This document shows, piece after piece, positions 24,335 to 33,689 of a stretch of DNA of 64,000 nucleotides. The translations under genes and the position numbers were made by a program. Within the stretch, counting starts at the first letter, position 1; the number at the start of each line of letters is the position of its first letter. Source of the DNA: Alistipes provencensis (GTDB lineage Bacteria > Bacteroidota > Bacteroidia > Bacteroidales > Rikenellaceae); assembly GCF_900083545.1 (NCBI RefSeq), contig NZ_LT559262.1, forward strand, positions 2,141,673 through 2,205,672, written 5' to 3'. The notes under the pieces were generated by a model. That model did not search any database. It saw nothing but the letters and a program-made list of their open reading frames with translations, and was not told the origin of the DNA.

Positions 24335-26881
24335 TTAGTTGTTTTTCAGGATTTCCGTGATTTTCGAACGGTCGTTTTGTGACGCTTCGGTCGCAGCGTC
24401 CTGACGGGTCGGATCGTTTACGCTGCCGGGATCGGCCGCGCGCACTTTGTGCGAGAAGGCCCAGACGTTCTGGATGCAGCCCGCCTTGTTGACCTCGGCC
24501 TTGAGCGTCCCGGTGTTTTTGCAATTCTCGATACTGTAATACTGCACGTTGTTCTCATCGGCGGAGGCCACGACCGAGACGCCTGCCACGATCGGGAGCG
24601 CCCTGCCTGAGCCGTCCGGTCCGTTACGGGTCGTCGTCAGGTCGAAATCGCCGGTGTTCGTGCAGTCCTTCACCACCGAGACGACCGAACCGTCGTTCTT
24701 GCCCGTCGGGTTGTCGGAGCGCCCCGAAATGCCGCCTGCAGCGAGCGAAATAGTTCCGCTGAGTTTGCCGCTGTTCGTGCAGCCCTCGATCCGGGTGCCT
24801 GCGAAATAGGCGACGATGCCTCCAAGAACATTACCGTTCTTAGCCATGTTGATATGGCCGGTGTTGGTGCAATTCCGGATTGTCGCCGAAACACATTTCT
24901 CGATGCTGCCGACAAGTCCTCCGACGAAATGCGCCGCTATCGTCAGGTCGGCCTCGTTGCGGCAGCCGGTCAGGTCGATTTTTCCGGTCGCGGCATCGCC
25001 CTGGTCGGGACGGGCACCCAGAATGCCGCCGTAAAAGTCATAGTTGACGTTGCAGGTCGAAGCGTCTATCGCGCCTCGGTTGATGCAGTTCTCGTACGTT
25101 CCGTAGACAGCTCCGGCAATACCCCCGCATAGGATGCGCAGGCCGCTTTTGCCCTGTCCGTCGATGGTGATCTTTCCGGTGTTCGTGCAATTGGTGAAGG
25201 TTCCGGCGAAGGTTTTGCGGGTTCCGCCGATCAGACCGCCAATGAACTTGAAGGCGCCGCAGTCGGCGTTGATCGGGGCCACCAGAATGTCGGAGGCGTT
25301 GGAGCAGTCGGTGAATACAATGCCGTTGTCGTCGTCCAGATGGCCGACAAGTCCGCCGAAGTAACGCATCAATCCGTTCTTCATGGTGATCGAACCGCCG
25401 ATGGCGTGGCAGTCGGTGAATATCACGGCGCCTTTGGCCAGGCCGACGATGCCGCCGTAGCGCGTGTCGTCGAATTTGGACCACTTCGTGGGTTCGTAGG
25501 AGAAGTCCACGGCGACTTTCACGCCCGTGAATCGGGCTCCTGCGGGCGCTTCGCTCAGCACGCCGCCGCAGGCCGCCCAGTTGGCGGCGTCGGAATTACG
25601 AATCGAGCCTTTGACCGTGATATTCTTGATTTCGGCCGTCCCGCTCATCTTGTGCATCAGGATGCCGTAGTAGCGCTCCGTGGTGGCGATATCGGCCTTT
25701 ACCGTATGACCCAGGCCGTTAAGGGTGCTCTCGAAAGTCTGGTTCTTGGAGACGAGCAGGTAGGGATTGCTCTTCGAACCGAAATCGATGTCTTCCAGCA
25801 GCACGATCTCGCCGTTCTGCATATAGGGGGAGAGCCCCGCAGGATTTTTGTCCGCCAGGTAGGCGTCGTAGGCCTTGCGGAAGGCTTCGGCCTCGGCCGC
25901 ACCGGCGATGCCGTCCAGCCGCACGTCGATCGTATAGGTTTGTGCAAAATCGTCATCGCCCAATTCGTTATAGGTTTTCAGCGTTACCTGCCCGCCGTAT
26001 GCCGTATGGTTGTCGGCGTCCGGGGCCGTGATGGTGATCTTCTTGCCGGCTACGTCGGGCGTGACCTCCCAACCCTCTGGTTTGTCGGCGACGACGATAT
26101 CGGCGACGTATTGTCCCGTATAGCCGATCTCAACGGGCGTTTCGAACTGGAAACGCACGTTGTCAGTTTCCAGCGTCATGGCGGGGTCGTGGGCGTCGAC
26201 GGCCGTTCCGCGGAACGTCGCCGTGACGCCCCGCTGCCCGCGTACGCTCAGCGGGGTGACCGAGAGGTCGCCTGAAAGTACGGCGCCTTCGTCGTCGTCG
26301 CCGGGCGAGGTGATCGTGAAAGACGTTTCTCCTTTCTTGTAGCTGCCTGTCCAACCTGCGGGCAGTTGGAAGTCAAAGCCACCAAAACTTTCGTTGGCCG
26401 TAAATTCATAGCTGCGGGTCGAAGCATAGGCGAATTTCGTCTCGCCGGGATTCTCGAAAGCAAAGTCGAGGCGTATCTCGGCGGCGGCCACCGCGACGGT
26501 GTAGTTTGCCGTGCGGCCTGCCGGAGAGGTGAGCGTAAAGACGATGCTGCCGCTTTCGTTACCGTCGAGGTAGGCTGCCATCGGCGGTTCGATGATACAC
26601 TGCCTGTCGCGCAGGTTGGTCTTGACGACCCAGCCTTCGGGGCGTTCCGTCGTTGCGGAAACAACGTTCTCGGCCTTGATGGTATAGCTGCGCGGCGTGT
26701 CGAACACGAACTCCTGCGTACCGCCGACGGGGGTGCCGTTTTCGGTGAGTTCAAAGACCATCGTGCCTTCGTTCAGGCCTGCGTCGTCCGATTCGCAGGC
26801 GGACAGCCCGGCCGAGCAAAGAACGACAGCCATTGCATAACTTATGATGTGTGAAATGTTTTTCGCTTTCATTTTAATCAT
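24335..26881 (-). CDS. Surface lipoprotein with Ig-like repeats and GLUG repeats
   Basis: About 848 residues from MIKMKAKNIS. Starts at 26872 (ATG) or 26914 (GTG, overlapping the previous stop codon as GTGA) are also possible. A lipobox (GLSAC) is followed by ESDD, an acidic run that in Bacteroides lipoproteins favours surface export. Residues about 25-310 contain three beta-sandwich repeats with the pattern GT-x-F-x-F, P-x-GW, ITxP and YTxxV. From about 350 a GLUG/right-handed repeat region begins, with recurring GGLVG or GGIVG and NCTNTGxI motifs (for example FIGGLIGGTRKTFAGTFTNCTNTGKI). Placed right after SusD and a small related lipoprotein, it is a candidate surface glycan-binding or adhesive protein of the PUL. 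No enzymatic motif is seen. Confidence 0.8.
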   Translation of the reverse strand: MIKMKAKNISHIISYAMAVVLCSAGLSACESDDAGLNEGTMVFELTENGTPVGGTQEFVFDTPRSYTIKAENVVSATTERPEGWVVKTNLRDRQCIIEPPMAAYLDGNESGSIVFTLTSPAGRTANYTVAVAAAEIRLDFAFENPGETKFAYASTRSYEFTANESFGGFDFQLPAGWTGSYKKGETSFTITSPGDDDEGAVLSGDLSVTPLSVRGQRGVTATFRGTAVDAHDPAMTLETDNVRFQFETPVEIGYTGQYVADIVVADKPEGWEVTPDVAGKKITITAPDADNHTAYGGQVTLKTYNELGDDDFAQTYTIDVRLDGIAGAAEAEAFRKAYDAYLADKNPAGLSPYMQNGEIVLLEDIDFGSKSNPYLLVSKNQTFESTLNGLGHTVKADIATTERYYGILMHKMSGTAEIKNITVKGSIRNSDAANWAACGGVLSEAPAGARFTGVKVAVDFSYEPTKWSKFDDTRYGGIVGLAKGAVIFTDCHAIGGSITMKNGLMRYFGGLVGHLDDDNGIVFTDCSNASDILVAPINADCGAFKFIGGLIGGTRKTFAGTFTNCTNTGKITIDGQGKSGLRILCGGIAGAVYGTYENCINRGAIDASTCNVNYDFYGGILGARPDQGDAATGKIDLTGCRNEADLTIAAHFVGGLVGSIEKCVSATIRNCTNTGHINMAKNGNVLGGIVAYFAGTRIEGCTNSGKLSGTISLAAGGISGRSDNPTGKNDGSVVSVVKDCTNTGDFDLTTTRNGPDGSGRALPIVAGVSVVASADENNVQYYSIENCKNTGTLKAEVNKAGCIQNVWAFSHKVRAADPGSVNDPTRQDAATEASQNDRSKITEILKNN

Positions 26882-26910
26882 TCGTTGAGGTTTGTACTCG
26901 TTTTTCCGGC

Positions 26911-27291
26911 TCACAGGGCGATGACTTTCACCACATAATCCATCTGCTGCTTGTCGGGGCCGGTCAGGTTGACCACGACGTTCCCCGCGGTCTCGCCGAC
27001 CTCCGGGCTGGCCGGTGCGGAGATCACCACCGAGCCGTCGTCGCCGCCGTTGTAGAATTCGGCCTCCCAGCCGAACGGCGCGACGACCTTCATCGTCGTA
27101 ACGTACCGGCTGTGCAGTTTGTACGCTTTCGTTTCGCCGAATTTGAATTGCTGTGTACCCTCCAACTGGAAGGCTCCGTCGTAGAGCTGGAACTGGATTT
27201 TACCGTGCGGCTCCTCCTTGTCGAGTTTGCAGGAGGTCATCCCGAAAGCCAGCGTCAAAACCGCCGCTGCGGATACTATTTTCTTTAACAT
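26911..27291 (-). CDS. Small single-domain lipoprotein, candidate glycan-binding protein
   Basis: This 126-residue lipoprotein (Cys21 in GMTSC) carries one beta-sandwich domain of about 90 residues. It resembles the first repeat of the next protein: FQLYDGAFQLEGTQQFKF against FELTENGTPVGGTQEFVF, then FGWEAEF against EGWVVKT, and a YVVKVIAL end against YTVAVAA. It therefore looks like a stand-alone copy of the repeat. The position directly after SusD is where PULs usually encode surface glycan-binding proteins. The next gene may start on its stop codon (GTGA overlap), hinting at coupled translation. No family name can be given from sequence; function is inferred from context. Confidence 0.75.
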   Translation of the reverse strand: MLKKIVSAAAVLTLAFGMTSCKLDKEEPHGKIQFQLYDGAFQLEGTQQFKFGETKAYKLHSRYVTTMKVVAPFGWEAEFYNGGDDGSVVISAPASPEVGETAGNVVVNLTGPDKQQMDYVVKVIAL

Positions 27292-27310
27292 GGTTTTGTT
27301 CGTTTAGCTG

Positions 27311-29029
27311 TTAATAACCGGGATTCTGCTCCATATTGGGGTTCATGGACATCTCGTCGGCCGGAATGGGCCACAGGTAGTCGCGTTCGTTGAAGACGCG
27401 GACCTTCGCCTGATGCTGTTTTCCTGTGTTGGGGTTGTAGGCGCCGAGAACGGGGCCGTTCATCACCTGCGTACCGATCTTCCAGCGACGGATGTCGAAC
27501 AGGCGGTGGCCCTCGAATGCCAGTTCCACGCGGCGTTCGCGGCGGACCAGTTCGCGCAGTTTCGCCTGCGTTTTATATTTTGTGCGGTCGACCTCAGGCA
27601 TGCCGGCACGGGTGCGGATATCGTTCAAGAAGGTGTAGATGTTCTCGTCCGAAAGTTCGTTCAGTTCAATGGCTGCCTCCACATAGTTGAGCAGCACGAC
27701 GGCGTAGCGCATCAAATAAAAGTCGTTGATACCTTGCGTGTCGCCGCGTTTGTCTACCCAGTCGCGATAATTGCCCCATTTTTTCACCCAGTAGCCCGTC
27801 ATCGTCGAGTTGATACGGCCAACCTGGTCGAGACTGCCAGGGGTCCATGGGTCGGGACATACGTTGATGAAATTCTCGTTCGGGAAGAGTATTGTAGCTG
27901 TCAGGCGCGGGTCGCGCGGCAGCGCCTTCGGGTTCCGGATTAGTTCGTTGCGCGTCGCGTCATCCAGCTCGTCGAGCGTGCGGCCGTCGAGCAGTTCGTA
28001 TTCGTTGACCAGCGAGGCTGTCGGCGAGTCGACTACGCCGCCGGCCGTGCCGCCGTACGGAGCCAGACGGGCGCGGACCTGCTGGGCGCCGTTGTTCTTG
28101 AGGAAGATGGCCTCGGTGTTGTTTCCGGCGGCGGTACCTTCGAAGTTCTTGGCGATGAACAGGGTCGAGTAGGCGCTGTGGTGTACGGTGTAAGGGGCCG
28201 TGCCCTCGTCGGTTTCTGCGCGCATGAGTTTGTAGCGGCCCCCCTCGATTACTTTCCAAGCCCATTTCTTAGCATTGGCCCAGTCACCCACATAGAGGTA
28301 GAGATAGGATATGTAAGCGTAGCAGGCGTCCTGTGTCCAGCGCCAGGCCTCGGTGGCCGTATAGCCCGGGCCGTCCTTTACCGGGAGGTCGCCGGCTGCA
28401 GTTTCGAACTCACCGGCGATCCAGTTCACGATTCGCTCGGCGCTTTCGCGGCTCAGTTCCTGCTCGGAGGGCAGCGTGGGGGTTTCGACGATGGGGATGT
28501 TCCCGAAATGCAGGAAGAGGTCGAGGTGGTAGAAGGCCCGGCAGGCGCGTACTTCGGCGGCCATGCGCGTCACCTGCGATTTGTAGGAGGTAGGAACGAA
28601 TGCCCGGTGGTAGTTCTCCAGAAACCGGCACGCGCGGCGGATACCCCGCCAACGGTTGAACCACAGTGTACGTGCGAGAATGTCGCTGGTGGGAACTGTG
28701 CCGCTGTCGTAATTGCTGAAATTGACGTAGTTAGCGCTTCCGATGCAGTTGTCGGTAAGGGCTTCCCGTTCTACTATTGTATTGCTGGCCGCTCCGGGGG
28801 TAGTGGAGCTGTCGTCCGAATTCTGGTAGAGGATCAGCCCCGAAGGGATGGTTTTGTAGATACTGTTCAGGGCGGTGTTGAGCTGTCCGATTGTCTGCCA
28901 CCACTCCTCCTCGGTGGTGTCGTTGGGCACGTCTTTCTGGAGGAAGTCCTCACAACCCGTCAGAAAAGTTACGCTTCCCAGCAGGAAGGCCGCCGTAAGG
29001 TATTTTGCGATTTTATGCTGAAATTTCAT
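27311..29029 (-). CDS. SusD/RagB-family nutrient-binding outer membrane lipoprotein
   Basis: This 572-residue protein is a SusD homologue, the lipoprotein lid of the SusCD glycan importer. The lipoprotein signal is clear (Cys26 in FLTGC). An N-terminal SusD-like region has EEEWWQTIGQLNTALNSIYKTI, the TPR scaffold includes RAFYHLDLFLHFGNIPI and DACYAYISYLYLYVGDWANAKKWAWKVIEGG, and the C-terminal RagB domain has the typical VELAFEGHRLFDIRRWK and NERDYLWPIPADEMSMNPNMEQNPGY ending. It is encoded 18 bases after SusC, as is standard. It binds glycan at the cell surface; the ligand cannot be predicted from sequence. Complete and of normal length. Confidence 0.97.
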   Translation of the reverse strand: MKFQHKIAKYLTAAFLLGSVTFLTGCEDFLQKDVPNDTTEEEWWQTIGQLNTALNSIYKTIPSGLILYQNSDDSSTTPGAASNTIVEREALTDNCIGSANYVNFSNYDSGTVPTSDILARTLWFNRWRGIRRACRFLENYHRAFVPTSYKSQVTRMAAEVRACRAFYHLDLFLHFGNIPIVETPTLPSEQELSRESAERIVNWIAGEFETAAGDLPVKDGPGYTATEAWRWTQDACYAYISYLYLYVGDWANAKKWAWKVIEGGRYKLMRAETDEGTAPYTVHHSAYSTLFIAKNFEGTAAGNNTEAIFLKNNGAQQVRARLAPYGGTAGGVVDSPTASLVNEYELLDGRTLDELDDATRNELIRNPKALPRDPRLTATILFPNENFINVCPDPWTPGSLDQVGRINSTMTGYWVKKWGNYRDWVDKRGDTQGINDFYLMRYAVVLLNYVEAAIELNELSDENIYTFLNDIRTRAGMPEVDRTKYKTQAKLRELVRRERRVELAFEGHRLFDIRRWKIGTQVMNGPVLGAYNPNTGKQHQAKVRVFNERDYLWPIPADEMSMNPNMEQNPGY

Positions 29030-29047
29030 ACTAGGATGTTTTAAGAG

Positions 29048-32000
29048 TTAAAACCGTACGTTCAGTCCCACGGAGTAGGTGCGGAACATGGGATAGGTGG
29101 AATAGGTTCCTTTGCTTTCAGGGTCGATCAGTTCGACGTTGGTAAAGGTAAAGGGATTCTGTACGTTGGCGTAGATGCGGATGCTTTCGGCCCGGATTTT
29201 CTTGGCCAGCCATGGGCAACTGTAACCCAGTTGGATGTAACGTACGCGCAGGAACGCGCCGTTCTCGCGCCAGAACGTCGAGAAGAGTCCGTTGTTGCCG
29301 GCCTGGAGCGTCGGGCGTGGAAACCGGGCCGTCTGGTGGTCTTCGGTCCAGTAGTCGAAATGCCAGCGCTGGGGTTTGCCGCCGTTATCGCCGTCGAGCG
29401 GATTGGAAATCAGGTTGGTGTAGAAGACCGGAACCGAACCCACGCCGTTGGCCTGCGCCTCGAAATCGAGGTTTTTCCACGAAAACGACAGGTTCATGTA
29501 GTAGACCGATTCGGGGTCGACCCGGCCGATGGGCATGCGGTCACTGTCGTTGATTATTCCGTCGCCGTTCATGTCGACGTATTTCACGTCGCCGGGCTGC
29601 TGGGAGAGCGATGCCGAATTGTAGCCGCCGATGATCGGGTAGTTGTCGTCGATGTCGCGCTGGGTCAACAGACCGTCGGCCACATAGCCGTAATACTCGG
29701 TAATGGCGCGCCCCTGTTGGTAAATACGGTCTCCGGAGACGATTTTGCTGTTGATTACCCGCGTCAATTTCGACTTGGTATACGAATAGCCGGCGTTGAA
29801 GCCGATACGCGTGTGTTTGTTGAAGTTGTGATTGTAGCCCGCGCTGATCTCGAACCCGTCGACCTTGGCGTCACCGGCGTTCTGGAACGAGTTGAGCAGC
29901 GCCGAACTGAGCGTCGAGGGGGTGTTGACAATTAGGTCGGTAGTCTTTTTGCGGAAGACGTCCACTGTGAGGTCCAACTGGTTGTCGAAGAAACTCAGGT
30001 CGAGACCGGCGTTCCAAATCGAGACGACCTCCCATGTGAGGTTGGGGTTTCCGTTGACGGTCTCGTTGCCGCTGCTGCTTACCAGACTCTGGTATTTGTA
30101 GGGGTTGACGTGATTGTTGCCCAACTTGCCGTAGGACAGGCGTAGTTTCATCGTGTTGAGCCACTTGACGTCCTTGAGGAACGACTCGTTGGCGATGTTC
30201 CATCCCACGGCGGCCGAGGGGAAGAAGCCCCATTTGTGGCCCTTGTCGAAGAGCGACGAGCCGTCGCCGCGGGCCGAGATTTCCAGCATGTAGCGGTTGT
30301 CGTAGCTGTAATAGGCTTTTCCGAAGAACGAAACCAACGTCACCACGTCCCAGGCGTTGCGCATGTCGTATTCGGACGACCAGCCGCCGATGAGGTTGAG
30401 CGTATGGCCGTTCTTGAAATCCTTGTTCCAGTCGAGCATCAGATTGGCCGTCCAGTACGATTGGCGATTGGGATAGGAGGTCTCACTCATCTTGCCGCTG
30501 TCGAAAACGATGTCGTCGGTAAAGTAGTCGATCAGTTGGAAAGCCGGGCGTGTGCGGCGCGTGAGTCCTGACGAGAGGCGGTAACCGACCTGTCCTTTCA
30601 GGACCAGTTCCGGAATGATGTACCATGTGGGGCGGATGTTCAGCGTCACATAATCCTTGAACTCTTCCCGTTTGATGCCTTTCTGGAGGTTGTACAACGG
30701 ATTCTGCACGGTCTGGTAGATGCCGTAATAAACCATGTCCTCGCGCTGACCCTCCTTGCGGGGATAAATGCCCGCGACGGTCGGCGGTGTGCGGTAGATG
30801 AAGTCGATCAGCGATGTATTGGTGGTGTTGGGCTGGCGCTGTACGTCACGGTTGACGAAGGCGTCGACATAGGTGAAGAGCGTCTTCGAGAGGTTGATGG
30901 TCGTGTTCAGACGCACCGACAGGCGTTCGAAACCGTTGTCCATGTATTTGTAGATGCCGTCCTGCGACATGTACTGCGCTGCCAGCGCGAAGCGGGCCGT
31001 GGTGTTACCACCCGAGACGCTGAGGTTGTGTTCCTGAATGTTGGTGAACTCGCGCATCGTTTCCTTCGTCCAGTCGGTGTTGGGAAAGTTGATCGGGTCG
31101 GAGCCGTTGCGCGTGGTTTCAATCATGATATCCGTGTAGCTCGGGGATGCGCCGCTGTTCACCGAAGCTGCGTTGTAGTAATTCATGTAGTCAACGGCGT
31201 CGCCGAAATCGGGACGGTAGAGGGGCTGCTGCACGCCGAAGTAGCCGTTGTAGCCCACCTGCACACGGCCTGCCGTACCGCGCTTGGTGGTGATGACGAT
31301 TACACCATTACCGGCCTTGGCTCCGTACATCGAGGCTGCCGAAGCATCCTTGAGCACCGAGATCGACTCCACGGTCGAGGGGTCGAGTTTGTCCATGTCC
31401 GACTCGAAGCCGTCGATCAGGACGAGCGGATCGGAACCCAGCAGCGACGCGACACCGCGAATCTTGATTTTTGCACCGTCGCCGCCCGGCATGCCGGAGC
31501 TCTGCGACACGAAAACACCAGTTGTACCACCCTGGAGGGCCTGCGACAAGCGGGTGATGGGTTTATTGGTGAAATTGGTGTTTTCGATGATGCCGACCGA
31601 CGAGGCGACTTTGACCTTCGCCTGCGAGGTCATTCCCGTCACGACCACTTGTTCGAGCGCCGTAGCGTCTTCGGCCAGAGCGATCGACATGTTCGATACC
31701 GATGCGTTGACGCGAACCTCCTTGGTCTGGTAACCCAAGTAGCTGACGACCAGCATGTCGCCTTTCTTTGCTTTGAGGGAGAAGAAGCCGCTGCCGTCGG
31801 TGGTCGTACCCGTGGGGGTTCCCTTTACGATGATGGTGGCGCCGACAAGCGGTGTGGGAGGCTCTTTGGTATCGACTACAACGCCCCGGACGGAAAGCAG
31901 ATTACCCCCCCCCTCAGTTTCTTTGCTCGCTTCGGATACCCGGGCGGTTTTATTGTAGACGGTTATCTGGCCTTCAGTGATGAGGTAAGCGAGATCGGTT

Positions 32001-32332
32001 CCCGCAAGGAGGCGTTTCAGCGCCTCGGGGAGTTCCGCCTCTTTGATTTCGAGCGTTACGCGCTTGTCGAGTTCGGCATCTGAGGCGTCGGAGACGAGGA
32101 AGACATAGCCGCTCTGCTTTTCGATGGATTTAAAAAGCTGCCGGAGCGAGGTGTTGTTGGCCGTGAGGCTGATTTTTCCCGCCGGGGTGGCCGGTGCGCC
32201 GGCGTCGGAAGGGACTGCGTAGGACGGCACGGCCAATGCCGAAAGTAGCAGGAATAGCCCAAATTTTAGAAAATTGATGGGCATGAAGGTCTTTTTGGCA
32301 ATACATAAGACAGAGTTAAATCTTTCTTTCAT
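29048..32332 (-). CDS. SusC/RagA-family TonB-dependent transporter with STN signalling domain
   Basis: The 1094-residue outer membrane transporter has a signal peptide (about 17-40), an N-terminal STN domain (about 50-125, SLRQLFKSIEKQSGYVFLVSD) that in related systems contacts a FecR anti-sigma factor, a carboxypeptidase-regulatory-like domain (about 148-215), the TonB plug (about 225-355, with VLIDGFESDMDKLDPSTVESISVLKDASAASMYGAKAGNGVIVITTK) and a 22-strand barrel ending in the aromatic VRF. It imports oligosaccharides with SusD using TonB energy. A run of nine Gs (minus strand) encodes EGGG near residue 140, at the linker after the STN domain, and could allow slippage. A hairpin separates it from fecR. 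Family call certain. Confidence 0.97.
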   Translation of the reverse strand: MKERFNSVLCIAKKTFMPINFLKFGLFLLLSALAVPSYAVPSDAGAPATPAGKISLTANNTSLRQLFKSIEKQSGYVFLVSDASDAELDKRVTLEIKEAELPEALKRLLAGTDLAYLITEGQITVYNKTARVSEASKETEGGGNLLSVRGVVVDTKEPPTPLVGATIIVKGTPTGTTTDGSGFFSLKAKKGDMLVVSYLGYQTKEVRVNASVSNMSIALAEDATALEQVVVTGMTSQAKVKVASSVGIIENTNFTNKPITRLSQALQGGTTGVFVSQSSGMPGGDGAKIKIRGVASLLGSDPLVLIDGFESDMDKLDPSTVESISVLKDASAASMYGAKAGNGVIVITTKRGTAGRVQVGYNGYFGVQQPLYRPDFGDAVDYMNYYNAASVNSGASPSYTDIMIETTRNGSDPINFPNTDWTKETMREFTNIQEHNLSVSGGNTTARFALAAQYMSQDGIYKYMDNGFERLSVRLNTTINLSKTLFTYVDAFVNRDVQRQPNTTNTSLIDFIYRTPPTVAGIYPRKEGQREDMVYYGIYQTVQNPLYNLQKGIKREEFKDYVTLNIRPTWYIIPELVLKGQVGYRLSSGLTRRTRPAFQLIDYFTDDIVFDSGKMSETSYPNRQSYWTANLMLDWNKDFKNGHTLNLIGGWSSEYDMRNAWDVVTLVSFFGKAYYSYDNRYMLEISARGDGSSLFDKGHKWGFFPSAAVGWNIANESFLKDVKWLNTMKLRLSYGKLGNNHVNPYKYQSLVSSSGNETVNGNPNLTWEVVSIWNAGLDLSFFDNQLDLTVDVFRKKTTDLIVNTPSTLSSALLNSFQNAGDAKVDGFEISAGYNHNFNKHTRIGFNAGYSYTKSKLTRVINSKIVSGDRIYQQGRAITEYYGYVADGLLTQRDIDDNYPIIGGYNSASLSQQPGDVKYVDMNGDGIINDSDRMPIGRVDPESVYYMNLSFSWKNLDFEAQANGVGSVPVFYTNLISNPLDGDNGGKPQRWHFDYWTEDHQTARFPRPTLQAGNNGLFSTFWRENGAFLRVRYIQLGYSCPWLAKKIRAESIRIYANVQNPFTFTNVELIDPESKGTYSTYPMFRTYSVGLNVRF
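31905..31913 (-). repeat. Nine-G homopolymer tract inside the SusC gene
   Basis: Nine consecutive C on the plus strand, read as nine G in the coding strand, between the STN domain and the next domain. The length is in frame in this sequence. Such tracts are prone to slippage. Confidence 0.85.
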
Positions 32333-32401
32333 ATATTTGCATCAAGTTTAGGTTTACATCTTGGTAACTGTTAATGGTTGGGTGTGGATCTGAATCCGGG
32401 T

Positions 32402-32426
32402 CGGATGGAACTCGTACTTCCATCCG
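32402..32426 (-). promoter_or_regulatory. Intercistronic hairpin between fecR and susC
   Basis: Perfect 9 bp stem CGGATGGAA/TTCCATCCG with a 7-base loop lies in the 112-base gap between fecR and susC. A T-rich stretch follows only on the plus strand, so on the PUL transcript it is probably a processing or stability element. Confidence 0.55.
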
Positions 32427-32444
32427 GCTCTTTTGTTTTTATCG

Positions 32445-33623
32445 TCATTGTTCCATAGGCAGACTGCTTTTTCGGGTGATGTATACGGTGTTCCCCTCAC
32501 GTTTGTAGGAGGTGTCTGAAATGACGGTCAGGGCCTGCATGATGTCGTCGATGTCCGATGCGAGGTAGAGTTTTCCGGTGCAGGTTTTTTCCGAAAGGGT
32601 TTTATCGCCGATGTCGAACGAAACGTTGTAGTACCGGCCGATTTTCTGCAGGATTTCGGAGATCGTGGCGCGCCGGAACAGCAGCACATTGTCTTTCCAA
32701 CTGATATACTCTTCGACGTCGACCTCCGATCGAGCGATGCCGTGCAGGGCGTTGTAAGTTGCCATCTGGCCGGGAACTATCTCCATTGCCTCGTTGCCGG
32801 TTTCGACGGCGACTTTGCCTGCGACGAGCACCACGGCGCATTGCGGATCGTCGGCATAGGCCGAAACGTTGAATTTCGTGCCGAGGACCCGGACGTCGAA
32901 TTTGTCGGTATGGACGCGGAAGGGCCGTTCGGGGTTTTCCGTCACTTCAAGGTATATCTCTCCGCTTACCGTGATATCCCGGGTAGGTCCGGCAAATTCG
33001 CCCGGAAATTCGAGCTCCGTGCCGGAATTGAGCCACACTTTCGTCCCATCTGCCAACGTAAGGGTAGCCCGTTGGCCGTAAGGAACAACGAGTTTGTTGT
33101 TGTTTTGAGCGGGTGACAGGACGGAAGTCTGCTCGTCGGTGACCGTAATGCGTCCCTTGTCTACAACGATCGAGGCATCTCGGGTAAGCGCGACCACTTC
33201 TTGTCCTGTGTGGAGTTGGATTTCCTGTTCCGGGAATTGCTCGCCGACGATCGAGGATACAAGGACAACCTCCGGGTTGCGATTTGACAGATAGAATCCC
33301 GAAACGAATATAAGAATGATACTTGCCGCTGCGATCAGTTGCCGGACGAACTGCTGTCTCCTCGCTTGACGTTGCCTCTCGGTGGTTGCCCGAATGCGTT
33401 TCCACAACTCGTCCAATTGTGCTTCGGAAAGCCGGGAGCCGTTTATCCGAACCGCCTTGAATTGATCGATGGCCCGGTCCAGTTCGTCGGAACACTCCGG
33501 ATGCTCCTTACGGAACAGCATCCAATAATTATCCAATTCAGGCGTTCGTTGAAGTCGCCATGCTATGAATTTTTTATCATTTAAGAAGCTCGGGCGATCG
33601 GGAGTATTGGCTCTGTCATGCAT
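32445..33623 (-). CDS. FecR-family anti-sigma factor
   Basis: The 392-residue single-span protein has an N-terminal cytoplasmic segment (about 1-85) that should bind the ECF sigma factor, a transmembrane helix (about 87-107, AAASIILIFVSGFYL), a periplasmic FecR domain (about 170-275, LTLADGTKVWLNSGTELEFPGEF and GEIYLEVTENPERPFRVHTDKFDVRVLGTKFNVSAY) and a C-terminal DUF4974-type domain (about 310-385) resembling an STN fold. It transmits the substrate signal from the SusC STN domain across the inner membrane. It lies between the sigma and susC genes in the order normal for host-glycan PULs. Complete. Confidence 0.95.
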   Translation of the reverse strand: MHDRANTPDRPSFLNDKKFIAWRLQRTPELDNYWMLFRKEHPECSDELDRAIDQFKAVRINGSRLSEAQLDELWKRIRATTERQRQARRQQFVRQLIAAASIILIFVSGFYLSNRNPEVVLVSSIVGEQFPEQEIQLHTGQEVVALTRDASIVVDKGRITVTDEQTSVLSPAQNNNKLVVPYGQRATLTLADGTKVWLNSGTELEFPGEFAGPTRDITVSGEIYLEVTENPERPFRVHTDKFDVRVLGTKFNVSAYADDPQCAVVLVAGKVAVETGNEAMEIVPGQMATYNALHGIARSEVDVEEYISWKDNVLLFRRATISEILQKIGRYYNVSFDIGDKTLSEKTCTGKLYLASDIDDIMQALTVISDTSYKREGNTVYITRKSSLPMEQ

Positions 33624-33689
33624 AATTGTCCGATAAGTTCTGTTTTCATTAAAACGAACGAACTTATTTTTTGTGGACAGTTTTCGAAG

